A stretch of DNA of 64,000 nucleotides from Mimachlamys varia (GCA_947623455.1 OX392532.1:8002501-8066500); one strand, 5' to 3'; counted from the stretch's first letter, positions 59,001-64,000 are shown. The notes: generated by a model not told the origin, from the letters alone. A program made the numbers and translations.

Positions 59001-61674
59001 AGATGTTCTTGTTTCAGATGCCAGGATGTGAGTTATGAGTTATAATGTGTAGAGATGTTCTTGTTTCAGATGCCAGGATACGAGTTATGAGTTATAATGA
59101 GTAGAGATGTTCTTGTTTCAGATGCCAGGATGTGAGTTATGAGTTATAATGTGTAGAGATGTTCTTGTTTCAGATGCCAGGATGTGAGTTATGAGTTATA
59201 ATGAGTAGAGATGTTCTTGTTTCAGATGCCAGGATGTGAGTATGAGTTATAATGTGTAGAGATGTTCTTGTTTCAGATGCCAGGATGTGAGTTATGAGTT
59301 ATAATGTGTAGAGATGTTCTTGTTTCAGATGCCAGGATGTGAGTTATGAGTTATAATGTGTAGAGATGTTCTTGTTTCAGATGCCAGGATGTGAGTTATG
59401 AGTTATAATGTGTAGAGATGTTCTTGTTTCAGATGCCAGGATACGAGTTATGAGTTATAATGAGTAGAGATGTTCTTGTTTCAGATGCCAGGATGTGAGT
59501 TATGAGTTATAATGTGTAGAGATGTTCTTGTTTCAGATGCCAGGATGTGAGTTATGAGTTATAATGAGTAGAGATGTTCTTGTTTCAGATGCCAGGATGT
59601 GAGTATGAGTTATAATGTGTAGAGATGTTCTTGTTTCAGATGCCAGGATGTGAGTATGAGTTATAATGTGTAGAGATGTTCTTGTTTCAGATGCCAGGAT
59701 GTGAGTTATGAGTTATAATGAGTAGAGATGTTCTTGTTTCAGATGCCAGGATGTGAGTTATGAGTTATAATGTGTAGAGATGTTCTTGTTTCAGATGCCA
59801 GGATGTGAGTTATGAGTTATAATGAGTAGAGATGTTCTTGTTTCAGATGCCAGGATGTGAGTATGAGTTTGGAGAAATGAATCCTCCTATCCAAGCTTGG
59901 TCCGTACTCAAGGTGTATCGACGCGGTGGATCAACAGACAAAGATTTCCTAACCAAAGCCTTCCAGAGGTTCAGTCTCAACTACCAGTGGTAAGTTTGAT
60001 AGGGACTTTTATCCGAACCCTTCCTGCATAGATACCAAAAGTTGCACACTCATGGAAAGTGTCAAAATATTAACCACAGTCGTGAAATATATTTCCTATT
60101 ACCGAAGACACAGTTAGATATCCTCTATGTATTTGCTCTGTGTTAATGTTGCCCTTCACTGGTAACATATAAACATGTGTCCCTCTGTAAATATTGCCCT
60201 TCATTGGTAATATCTATATTTGCCCTGTGCAAATGTTGCCCTAATTCACTGGTAATATCTATATTTGCCCTGTGTAAATGTTGCCCTTCACTGGTAAGAT
60301 CTATCATATTTTGTGTTTGTTTGCCACAGGATATTGAAAGAGAAATGCGTGTGGAACCAGTATATATTCTACGGGGGATTCCTCGGCCTCGACAACATCA
60401 GTGCTGTAAATAGATCGGCAGCGACACCTGCGGACACAGAAATGGAACAGGTGGGCTGTTGAAGTTTGTAGGTAATAGAATGTCCCTTATGTGAAAATAG
60501 AGGACAATCTTCATTCAATTCAGTTTGATGAACAAAACAAGTATCATTGACCTACATCATATTCTTATACATGTAGTAGTTCCTCTCGAGGTAAAAAGTC
60601 AAGATTTCTGCAGTTTTGATGTGAGATACAAATGTATGTAACTTTTCATGTGATAGATACTCTTTTCATTTTGAAGATACCTGGATGGCAATTATTTTTT
60701 GAAATATGCTTCTTTCACGATTTTCATGAAACACTAACATATATATAGCAGTCTGTCCTTAGCTAACAGGAAGCAGTACTGCTGTAGTGTATTTGCCCCG
60801 ACTAACAAGTCCCTGTGTAATTTTCAGGCAGACGCTACAGGTTGGATGGCGCTCTATGCCCTAAATATGATGGAGATGGCCCTGGAACTGGGAGACACAG
60901 ACTCTGCGGTAACACATTTGCTGGATTTTGTTAAGGTGTTTCATGCCTTGAACTTAGACATAGGATGTGGAGGTAAGTCTCATACGATTGCTGCAGAGTT
61001 TCAAACAGAAAATACATTTTTGTACATTTAAGCAAGCTTTTATGAACCTCTGTAACCTCCAAAAAGAGATCTCCCTACATTCCCTATGAGGAAATAAGTG
61101 TACGAAACAACTGAAACTGCTTTGGTCAATTCATCTTTCATACCAAAATAACTTCAAAAAGCATTCAATTGGTCACACAAACCCTGTGAGGATCATTCCA
61201 CACACACTGCAGTAACTAGGAGATCATTTGATGACATTTAGATTTTTGAGTTTGTGTAAGTTTAATTTGAGGATGTTTCGGTATAATACAGTATATAATA
61301 TAGATATGTTTATGTTGACCAACTATCATTTGATATTCAGTGTCATTGTAAAAACAAAATGATAGTTCTAGTACTTAATGTAAGAAATGTGTCTACAACC
61401 ATGAGCTGGTGTGATGAGTGCTACTATCTGCTATATATAAATGTTATAAGTCACACTTTGACTGAACATCTTTTTAACAGGACTGTGGCACGATGAAGAC
61501 AACTTCTACTATGATGTCATATCTAAGAAGGGTCATAGGTCAGCAATACAGCTTCGTTCATTGGTCGGCCTGGTACCGATGGTAGCCTGCACTGTGATTG
61601 GTCAATTTACCAAAATAACTGACCAACCATTCTATACACAGGTGGAGCAACTCTGCAAGGAACACTCTAATCAT
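22798..61674 (+). CDS. GH63 / MGH1-like glycoside hydrolase (13 exons, 3' end outside window)
   Basis: Thirteen exons splice in phase to 702 residues; about 180 more would be expected from the ~880-aa bacterial homologues I remember. The order of conserved blocks matches that family: [129 protein letters not shown] and RSLVGLVPM. The fold expected for residues ~370 onward is the (alpha/alpha)6 barrel of clan GH-G. Asp467 in PWDTAF is the likely general acid, and the general base should lie beyond the window. The true substrate is unknown; related enzymes cleave alpha-glucosides. The N-terminus has no signal peptide but has Gly2 and Ser6 in MGQASS, a myristoylation pattern, plus a KIKRARKE patch, so a cytosolic membrane-associated protein is likely. 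The introns are extraordinary (see the repeats). Confidence 0.9.
22969..31690. repeat. 39-bp satellite of intron 1, about 220 copies, seeded by exon 1
   Basis: The unit is 39 bp: GTCAGGGAGGTTACAGAGG followed by TGAATGGTAACAGTTGGTAA. Unit 1 (22969-23007) is coding: GTC AGG GAG GAT ACA GAG ... AGT TGG encodes [12 protein letters not shown], part of the conserved GTVRED block. Each unit therefore carries a copy of the exon end and its donor TTG|GTAAGT; variants have GTATGT, GTAGGT or GTTAGT. Higher-order structure is present: the landmark GGGGTGAATGGTTACAG recurs near 24315, 25719, 27123 and 28215, spaced 1,404 (36 units), 1,404 and 1,092 bp (28 units). Another block recurs at 23.8 and 29.6 kb. 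The 161-536 aa minus-strand frames (repeating [13 protein letters not shown]) exist only because 39 is divisible by three. Confidence 0.95.
31691..32637. other. Intron 1, unique part
   Basis: AT-rich intron sequence after the satellite. It contains the TTAA-flanked MITE at 31942-32316 and otherwise no feature that I recognise. Confidence 0.5.
31938..32320. mobile_element. 375-bp TTAA MITE (piggyBac-like)
   Basis: The element 31942-32316 has terminal inverted repeats AGGCCCAATATACGTAAC and GTTACGTATATTGGGCCT and is flanked by TTAA on both sides. There is no coding capacity; frames of 61-63 aa on the minus strand are incidental. The ends differ from those of the TTAA element at 13623 except for the shared position after TTAA. 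Confidence 0.8.
32638..32848. repeat. 41-bp array running into the exon 2 acceptor
   Basis: Five tandem copies of a 41-bp unit (TGTTCCTAATGAGACCATCC, TGATGGTAATGTCATGTTTTC). The last copy's TCATGTTTTCTG becomes the pyrimidine tract of the acceptor (TCATGTTTTCTGACAG), so the array abuts the splice site. Confidence 0.85.
32849..33017 (+). CDS. Glycosidase exon 2
   Basis: It encodes residues 69-125: [27 protein letters not shown] and [18 protein letters not shown], ending GPE. The acceptor is TTTTCTGACAG and the donor is GTTTGT, a weak site. Splicing to exon 1 makes an extra Cys (TG|C) between NGNS and WNAV, one residue more than the family pattern. Confidence 0.9.
33069..33668. repeat. 40-bp array of intron 2, left part
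   Basis: About 15 copies of a 40-bp unit (CTACTATCCAGTCAGGGATT, TACAGGACTGACTGGTTTCT). It is cut at 33668 by the CACTA-like element and resumes at 46325. Confidence 0.9.
33669..34265 (+). repeat. Left terminal inverted repeat, built of ~20-bp motifs
   Basis: The arm contains ten or more ACCGTTYA-type motifs (for example near 33684, 33723, 33760, 33905, 33924, 33944, 33964, 33984, 34081 and 34105), with further GTTCATTTTTC variants roughly every 20 bp between them. Such subterminal repeats are the usual transposase-binding sites of CACTA elements. The frame at 33845-34090 is a by-product. Confidence 0.8.
36442..36661. mobile_element. 204-bp hAT-like MITE with 8-bp target duplication
   Basis: The element 36450-36653 has inverted ends CACAGAGACCCAAGAATTTT and the complement of CACAGGGACTTGAGAATTAC. 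ATACGTCT flanks both sides exactly (36442-36449 and 36654-36661). An 8-bp duplication with CACAG ends suggests the hAT superfamily. The interior is palindromic too (CACTTGGGG against CCCCCAAAGTG). Confidence 0.75.
40199..40373. mobile_element. Second copy of the 204-bp MITE family, diverged
   Basis: Inverted ends ACAGACCCCTGAGAATTTGT and ACAAATTTTCAGGTCCCTGT, plus the shared internal block GTCCAAAACTAGCTGT, match the MITE at 36450 in inverted orientation. No clear target duplication was found. Confidence 0.5.
41500..45018 (+). CDS. Intact LINE ORF: 2A-like, PHD finger, APE endonuclease, reverse transcriptase
   Basis: One uninterrupted 1172-codon frame. Residues 2-15 are hydrophobic. [10 protein letters not shown] followed by GDVASNPGP (residues 99-107) matches the 2A ribosome-skipping motif, except that the usual Glu of D-V-E-x-N-P-G-P is Ala. 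A C4HC3 PHD-type zinc finger follows (C112, C115, C128, C131, H136, C139, C159, C162). The APE endonuclease spans ~214-420 with N221, E248, GDFN (349-352) and SDH (415-417) intact. Reverse transcriptase has [46 protein letters not shown] and YADD (884-887). There is no RNase H. This is the plan of CR1-group non-LTR elements of the jockey superfamily. All catalytic residues are present, so the copy is young and possibly active. The ATG has a G at -3 and +4. Confidence 0.92.
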   Translation: MAAALFLVIIFFGFYSRIWPNVTTWPNVNDITYKIENLGFYSCNSLEQVKANDFINHTIFQRHYVHNVTSFDECHSSVYCTYRPNKNRFLLTFCILLCGDVASNPGPIKYPCGKCEKSVRKNQKAIACDICDLWFHVKCTDLSKSSYDYLSNSEYDWSCVTCSLPVFSDSFFDDNITIQTDEQDTNLDQSNLPSSTDESDHLQEDIFKCFKNKGLHFIHLNARSLYCKIHELRNIARKSNAAVLAVTESWLDDSITDSEIHIDGYAVLRKDRNRSGGGVCTYVREDLSFTPLEVTNEDDEFLFINILLPKTKPITVGTCYRPPNQNNFCDNFEDTLHNLNLEGEIIILGDFNICLKNKTNPLHSTYCSLLKFLNFEQIVSNPTRVTDTSSSLIDHILCNSKEKISHSGVLHIGFSDHFPVFCTRKTTKCVYNKHNNITIRSTKNYCKDSFISKLAEANWENCFLAPNINQAWEIFKNLFTEALDHVAPKKEVRLKQRTEPWITADILDLISERDKKLNSVKKSNNLESYSQFCQLRNRIQKLVKKAKNNYFKSKIEENKGNSKNLWKQLKGLGYERDRKSNPKTVLHIDGENCHDAVTIANHFNKFFTTIASKLVDKLPLCKGIYHFSTKLFHDFYSKRNPKGIKFHLRHVSEDFVYKELCNLNVCKSTGLDQIPARFLRDAAPMIKIPVTFLINLSISEGVVPDDLKTAKVIPLFKKKDRLQAENYRPVSILSTVSKILEKAVYNQLETFLAKNNLLYELQSGFRKSYSTDSCLIYLIDHIKSQTAKGLYTGMVLLDLQKAFDTVNHSILCEKLKLIGVESCNWFRSYLEDRSQLVSINGVTSAEDNIHCGVPQGSLLGPLLFLIYVNDMQISIETSCKLLLYADDSAIIFSHHCPKTISSKLSSILESCHDWLVDNKLSLHLGKTESILFGPKRKLGQVPEDDFKISCNGQNIASQSSVKYLGVTIDKFLSGEEIVSNIIQKINQRLKFLYRNSKCLSLKSRKILCSALIQCHFDYACTSWYEGITKKLKGKLQTTQNKMVRFILNLDNRTRVTVTELGKLGMLNVQQRVRQLRLNHAFNIYNGKCPQYLNELFSINKNCFGTRSGTMNFSIRNVKSIESSSFSISAAKDWNSLPDNIKNSKNKYLFKNKAKQLLMLQSKGEFDDPFVYY
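41798..41820 (+). other. 2A-like translational recoding motif
   Basis: It encodes GDVASNPGP after a hydrophobic FLLTFCILL run. In known 2A peptides the ribosome skips the bond between the final Gly and Pro, which here would release a ~106-residue hydrophobic leader from the PHD-endonuclease-RT protein. The Glu-to-Ala change at the third position may lower activity. Confidence 0.6.
45019..45726 (+). other. LINE 3' UTR and (ATT)n tail
   Basis: Non-coding sequence after the LINE stop, ending AATAAACATTATTATTATT, a trinucleotide 3' tail. The tail stops about 12 bp before the inner edge of the right inverted arm. Confidence 0.65.
45727..46324 (-). repeat. Right terminal inverted repeat of the CACTA-like element
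   Basis: It is the reverse complement of 33669-34265 with few differences, and ends GGGTCCCCCAGTG next to the TAT duplication. It holds the same ACCGTT subterminal motifs on the opposite strand (as TGAACGGT / TAAACGGTG). Confidence 0.85.
46325..47832. repeat. 40-bp array of intron 2, right part (about 38 copies)
   Basis: Same unit as at 33069-33668, resuming in phase after the inserted element. Unit variants (AGTCAGGG or AGACAGGG, CAGGACTG or CAGAACTG or AAAGTACTG) are shared by both halves, so the array predates the insertion. Confidence 0.9.
47833..48247. other. Intron 2, 3' end
   Basis: AT-rich intron sequence ending in the acceptor GGAGATTTATTTCACAG. A GTCACTGTGACCTTTGAC block resembles fragments of pearl-type core units. 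No gene. Confidence 0.5.
48248..48422 (+). CDS. Glycosidase exon 3
   Basis: Residues 126-183 plus one base: [18 protein letters not shown], then [15 protein letters not shown] and FEIMDTG. The acceptor is ATTTCACAG and the donor is [25 protein letters not shown] is a highly conserved block in the bacterial relatives. Confidence 0.92.
48423..49162. other. Intron 3, 5' part
   Basis: AT-rich sequence with a pearl-type fragment (GGTCATGTTGACCTTCACC near 48840; AGGTCATTGTGACCTTTAAC near 48996). No gene. Confidence 0.45.
49163..49369. repeat. ~46-bp array spanning the exon 4 acceptor
   Basis: About four copies of AGTTTAAGGGCTTACAC, TTTGATACCCCTGTAGG and TGTGTTTGTATAT. The last copy is the real junction: GATACTCCTGAAG|GTGTGTTTG, where GTGTGTTTG is the first 9 bases of exon 4. 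Each unit thus carries an acceptor-like stretch and the exon start. Confidence 0.75.
49361..49502 (+). CDS. Glycosidase exon 4
   Basis: Residues 185-230 with split codons at both ends: [16 protein letters not shown], then [18 protein letters not shown] and IIPQFWY. It matches the DTGVFDDDRYFDVFVEYAK and HVLPTLWFRNTW region of the family. The donor is TACAG|GTATGG; the last ~17 bases are copied in the following array. Confidence 0.9.
49485..50390. repeat. 39-bp array of intron 4 spanning the exon 4 donor
   Basis: About 20 copies of GTTCTGGTACAGGTATGG, AAAATATTTAATCCACATCCA. The first copy's GTTCTGGTACAG is the end of exon 4 and GTATGG is its donor. Later units diverge towards the 3' end (AATGTTTAATCCACC). 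Open frames of 67-141 aa reflect the 3n unit length. Confidence 0.9.
50502..50593 (+). CDS. Glycosidase exon 5
   Basis: Residues 232-261: [18 protein letters not shown] then [12 protein letters not shown]. The acceptor is AATTTTATCAG and the donor is CTGG|GTAAGT. Phases 2 in and 1 out agree with exons 4 and 6. Confidence 0.85.
50594..50910. other. Intron 5, 5' part with a pearl-like end fragment
   Basis: TTTTAGGTCCCCAGGTCAGA then TGGTGACCATCGCCCGTCCATC resembles the left end of pearl-type elements. The rest is unremarkable. Confidence 0.4.
50911..51270. repeat. 20-bp array, 18 copies
   Basis: Exactly 18 copies of CTAAGAGGTGGATATCACCC with only a few G-to-T changes (AAGAGTTGG). It starts just after TTTCTTTTTGCAGGAG, which looks like a splice acceptor, but no conserved coding follows. 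Confidence 0.95.
51500..53815. repeat. 69-bp array, about 33 copies
   Basis: The 69-bp unit contains AGTATAAAGACACTATATAT, TTGTTGTTCTGGTATTGCCC and TATCAGGTTCATCCCCACAC. Because 69 is 23 codons and the unit lacks stops in several frames, an 816-codon frame on + and a 514-codon frame on - span it. Neither has a non-repeat domain. Confidence 0.95.
53896..54428. repeat. ~70-bp array spanning the exon 6 acceptor, 8 copies
   Basis: Each unit has ATTGCTACGACACAG followed by GAACGTTTGAGATAAGG and CTAGGCGTTGATGATGCTGA, i.e. the acceptor and the first ~37 bases of exon 6, then TTAGATAATAATTTTACAT. Starts lie near 53897, 53966, 54037, 54104, 54172, 54248, 54318 and the real exon at 54391. In the decoy units the frame ends at TAG right after the exon-like part. 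Confidence 0.92.
54391..54525 (+). CDS. Glycosidase exon 6
   Basis: Residues 263-306: [36 protein letters not shown] and AFHQYVVNG, like the LLFTENETN...KDGINDYVVHG region of bacterial relatives. The acceptor is TATGACACAG and the donor is AACG|GTAAGT. Confidence 0.88.
54526..55345. other. Intron 6
   Basis: AT-rich intron with no array and no mobile element that I recognise. A 107-codon minus-strand frame (54620-54943) has no recognisable domain. Confidence 0.5.
55346..55554 (+). CDS. Glycosidase exon 7
   Basis: Residues 308-376: [36 protein letters not shown], and the [14 protein letters not shown] helix. The PPGG turn and the ANEFY segment match the end of the N-terminal beta-sandwich in the family. 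The acceptor is GTTGGCCAG and the donor is TCG|GTATGT. Confidence 0.9.
55555..56030. other. Intron 7 with a tRNA-like SINE fragment (minus strand)
   Basis: On the minus strand, near 55840-55765, CGCTCAGCGGTAGAGCAC (A-box-like) is followed by GGTTGAAGATTCAAACTC (B-box-like), as in a tRNA-derived SINE head. The body is not recognisable. Confidence 0.4.
56031..56288 (+). CDS. Glycosidase exon 8
   Basis: Residues 377-462: [36 protein letters not shown], a basic linker (RRKDRRN and LKKKGN), and [17 protein letters not shown]. The last block is the family's DVISMPDKWEYPW, which leads into the catalytic Asp loop. The acceptor is ACTCTGGTAG and the donor is TGG|GTAAGA. Confidence 0.93.
56512..56628 (+). 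CDS. Glycosidase exon 9, with the likely general acid
   Basis: Residues 463-501: [17 protein letters not shown], then [18 protein letters not shown] and SGQ. Asp467 in PWDTAF aligns with the conserved Asp of PWYAAWDLAFH, which I take as the general acid. The acceptor is ATTCTGTCCAG and the donor is CAG|GTAAAG. Confidence 0.93.
56629..58099. other. Intron 9, 5' part
   Basis: It contains a tRNA-derived SINE (56700-57185), then AT-rich sequence with no recognised gene. The 100-codon frame at 57635-57937 has no known domain. Confidence 0.5.
56700..57185 (+). mobile_element. tRNA-derived SINE
   Basis: The head resembles a tRNA gene: A box TGGTCGAGTGG near 56710 and B box GGGTTTGATCCC near 56752. 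The tail has AAAGCGCTTTAGAGTGG and AGGGCGCTATATCAAATG near 57110-57165, a 3' module seen in many animal SINEs. An ACACACATACATACAC microsatellite interrupts the body. Confidence 0.65.
58100..59871. repeat. 52-bp array spanning the exon 10 acceptor, about 34 copies
   Basis: The unit is ATGCCAGGATGTGAGTTATG, AGTTATAATGTGTAGAGATG, TTCTTGTTTCAG. It ends with a strong acceptor (TTCTTGTTTCAG) and begins with the first ~24 bases of exon 10 (ATGCCAGGATGTGAG). Ten bases after the acceptor each unit also has GTGAGT, a strong donor. Variants include ATGTCAAGATG and ATGCCAGGATACG. The last copy is the true exon. Confidence 0.95.
59847..59989 (+). CDS. Glycosidase exon 10
   Basis: Residues 502-548 plus two bases: [28 protein letters not shown], then [17 protein letters not shown]. 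It matches the LPAYEWAFGDVNPPVHAWA segment of the family. The acceptor is TTCTTGTTTCAG and the donor is TG|GTAAGT. Confidence 0.93.
60125..60300. repeat. Short ~50-bp array in intron 10, 3-4 copies
   Basis: Repeats of CTGTGTAAATGTTGCCC, TTCACTGGTAATATC and TATATTTGCC. It does not reach either splice site. Confidence 0.7.
60330..60450 (+). CDS. Glycosidase exon 11
   Basis: Residues 550-589: [18 protein letters not shown], then [18 protein letters not shown] and EMEQ. FLGLDNI is a hallmark of the family's barrel. The acceptor is GTTTGCCACAG and the donor is CAG|GTGGGC. Confidence 0.93.
60451..60827. other. Intron 11
   Basis: AT-rich intron, no repeats or mobile elements recognised. It ends in TGTGTAATTTTCAG. 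Confidence 0.55.
60828..60972 (+). CDS. Glycosidase exon 12
   Basis: Residues 590-637 plus one base: [36 protein letters not shown] and [13 protein letters not shown]. It matches QADGTAWMAMYCLNMLRIALEL. The donor is GGAG|GTAAGT. Confidence 0.93.
60973..61480. other. Intron 12
   Basis: AT-rich intron without arrays. The acceptor is ATCTTTTTAACAG. Confidence 0.55.
61481..61674 (+). CDS. Glycosidase exon 13
   Basis: Residues 639-702: [15 protein letters not shown], then [18 protein letters not shown] and [11 protein letters not shown]. It matches GGLWDEEDGFYYDVL and RVRSMVGLIPLFA. The donor is either CAT|GTAGGT (phase 0, end 61674) or GTAG|GTATAA (phase 1, end 61678). I cannot decide, because the next exon is not secure. 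Confidence 0.88.
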
Positions 61675-63960
61675 GTAGGTATAAACTCTCAAGGAATACT
61701 CTAATCATGTAGGTATAAAACTCTCAAGGAATACTCTAATCATGTAGGTATAAAACTCTCAAGGAACACTCTAATCATGTAGGTATAAAACTCTCGAGGA
61801 ACACTCTAATCATGTAGGTATAAAACTCTCAAGGAACACTCTAATCATGTAGGTATAAAACTCTCAAGGAACACTCTAATCATGTAGGTATAAAACTCTC
61901 AAGGAACACTCTAATCATGTAGGTATAAAACTCTCAAGGAATACTCTAATCATGTAGGTATAAACTCTCAAGGAATACTCTAATCATGTAGGTATAAAAC
62001 TCTCAAGGAATACTCTAATCATGTATTGATAAAACTCTCAAGGAACACTCTAATCATGTAGGTATAAAACTCTCAAGGAACACTCTAATCATGTAGGTAT
62101 AAAACTCTCAAGGAACACTCTAATCATGTAGGTATAAAACTCTCAAGGAACACTCTAATCATGTAGGTATAAAACTCTCGAGGAACATTCTAATCATGTA
62201 GGTATAAAACTCTCAAGGAACACTCTAATCATGTAGGTATAAAACTCTCAAGGAACACTCTAATCATGTAGGTATAAAACTCTCAAGGAATACTCTAATC
62301 ATGTAGGTATAAACTCTCAAGGAATACTCTAATCATGTAGGTATAAAATTCTCAAGGAATACTCTAATCGTGTAGGTATAAAACTCTCAAGGAACACTCT
62401 AATCATGTAGGTATAAACTCTCAAGGAACACTCTAATCATGTAGGTATAAAACTCTCAAGGAATACTCAAATCATGTAGGTATAAAACTCTCAAGGAACA
62501 CTCTAATCATGTAGGTATAAAACTCTCAAGGAACACTCTAATCATGTAGGTATAAAACTCTCAAGGAACACTCTAATCATGTAGGTATAAAACTCTCGAG
62601 GAACACTCTAATCATGTAGGTATAAAACTCTCAAGGAACACTCTAATCATGTATGTATAAAACTCTCAAGGAACACTCTAATCATGTATGTATAAAACTC
62701 TCAAGGAACACTCTAATCATGTAGGTATAAAACTCTCGAGGAACACTCTAATCATGTAGGTATAAAACTCTCAAGGAACACTCTAATCATGTAGGTATAA
62801 AACTCTCAAGGAACACTCTAATCATGTATGTATAAAACTCTCAAGGAACACTCTAATCATGTATGTATAAAACTCTCGAGGAACACTCTAATCATGTAGG
62901 TATAAACTCTCGAGGAACACTCTAATCATGTAGGTATAAAACTCTCAAGGAACACTCTAATCATGTATGTATAAAACTCTCAAGGAACACTCTAATCATG
63001 TAGGTATAAAACTCTCAAGGAACACTCTAATCATGTAGGTATAAAACTCTCGAGGAACACTCTAATCATGTAGGTATAAAACTCTCAAGGAACACTCTAA
63101 TCATGTAGGTATAAAACTCTCAAGGAACACTCTAATCATGTAGGTATAAACTCTCAAGGAACACTCTAATCATGTAGGTATAAAACTCTCAAGGAACACT
63201 CTAATTGTGTAGGTATTAAACTCTCAAGGAATACTCTAATCATGTAGGTATAAAACTCTCAAGAACACTGTAATCATGTAGGTATGAAACTCTCAAGGAA
63301 CACTCTAATCATGTAGGTATAAAACTCTCAAGTTACACTTGTCATGTAGGTATAAAACTCTCAAGGAACACTCTAATCATGTAGGTATAAAACTCTCAAG
63401 TTACACTTATCATGTAGGTATAAAACTCTCAAGTTACACTTATCATGTAGGTATAAAACTCTCAAGTTACACTAATCATGTAGGTATAAAACTCTCAAGT
63501 TACACTAATCATGTAGGTATAAAACTCTCAAGTTACACTTATCATGTAGGTATAAAACTCTCAAGTTACACTAATCATGTAGGTATAAAACTCTCAAGTT
63601 ACACTTATCATGTAGGTATAAAACTCTCAAGTTACACTTATCATGTAGGTATAAAACTCTCAAGTTACACTAATCATGTAGGTATAAAACTCTCAAGTTA
63701 CACTTATCATGTAGGTATAAAACTCTCAAGTTACACTTATCATGTAGGTATAAAACTCTCAAGTTACACTTATCATGTAGGTATAAAACTCTCAAGTTAC
63801 ACTTATCATGTAGGTATAAAACTCTCAAGTTACACTAATCATGTAGGTATAAAACTCTCAAGTTACACTAATCATGTAGGTATAAAACTCTCAAGTTACA
63901 CTTATCATGTAGGTATAAAACTCTCAAGTTACACTTATCATGTAGGGATTTAAACTCTCA
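61655..63960. repeat. 35-bp then 33-bp array of intron 13 spanning the exon 13 donor
   Basis: About 47 copies of a 35-bp unit (CAAGGAACACTCTAATCAT, GTAGGTATAAAACTCT) run to about 63330. About 18 copies of a related 33-bp unit follow (CAAGTTACACTTATCAT, GTAGGTATAAAACTCT). The first unit's CAAGGAACACTCTAATCAT is the end of exon 13, and GTAGGTATAA is its donor region. The terminal 204-codon frame (63339-63953) comes from the 33-bp unit. Confidence 0.95.
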
Positions 63961-63978
63961 AGAAACTTCATTGTCCAG

Positions 63979-64000
63979 GACTCTTACTATCCCAAAACCC
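63979..64000 (+). CDS. Possible start of glycosidase exon 14
   Basis: After the array a pyrimidine-containing stretch ends TTCATTGTCCAG at 63978, and GACTCTTACTATCCC follows to the window edge. It is open in the phases left by either exon 13 donor. Too short to match to the family. Confidence 0.3.

Noticed and set aside
63339..63953. 204-codon frame HVGIKLSSYTY repeat as a gene
   Set aside because: It is the 33-bp part of the intron 13 array; 33 is divisible by three and the sequence has no other content.

Overview
The window is animal nuclear DNA, almost certainly from a bivalve mollusc. It is AT-rich, has long introns with GT-AG boundaries, and carries mobile-element families typical of bivalves: 'pearl'/Helentron-like elements whose ends read TAGCTCACCTG...GGGCCTCTTGTT or CCCCGCAACGAAGTTAGG, with 145-158 bp tandem cores. 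It also holds a CR1-type LINE with a 2A-like motif. Two host genes are visible, both on the + strand and both mostly intron, so neither appears as a long open frame.

Gene 1 (2660-15517) is a three-exon COX6A-like gene (cytochrome c oxidase subunit 6A, about 129 aa) ending in the family signature FPWGDGNHS. Its introns hold a 1.04-kb perfectly organised foldback element, several pearl-type elements nested in one another, and a TTAA-flanked piggyBac-like element. From 15.5 to 22.8 kb lies intergenic DNA with 48-bp and 33-bp minisatellites, a 5'-truncated and frameshifted LINE, and a 257-bp MITE.

Gene 2 starts at 22798 and runs off the right edge. I reconstructed 13 coding exons (702 codons, every splice phase consistent) of a glycoside hydrolase of the GH63 / MGH1-like clan, closest in my memory to the ~880-aa bacterial 'glucosidase' family. 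The N-terminus carries a myristoylation-type signal (MGQASS) and a basic patch. The C-terminus, including the expected second catalytic carboxylate, lies beyond the window.

The most striking thing here is the repeat architecture of gene 2. Introns 1, 3, 4, 5, 9 and 13 hold tandem arrays whose repeat unit straddles the exon-intron boundary. Each unit therefore carries a copy of the exon edge plus its splice donor (introns 1, 4, 13) or acceptor (introns 3, 5, 9). Intron 1 alone has about 220 copies of a 39-bp unit that is itself a copy of the coding segment [12 protein letters not shown]. Intron 2 holds a 40-bp array split by a 12,656-bp CACTA-like element with 598-bp terminal inverted repeats, 3-bp TAT target duplication and dozens of degenerate ACCGTT subterminal motifs. 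Just inside its right arm lies an intact 1172-codon LINE ORF (2A-like motif, PHD finger, APE endonuclease, reverse transcriptase).

I saw no rRNA, CRISPR or bacterial operon features. Long open frames over 18-20, 23-31.7, 51-54 and 63-64 kb are by-products of repeats whose length is a multiple of three.
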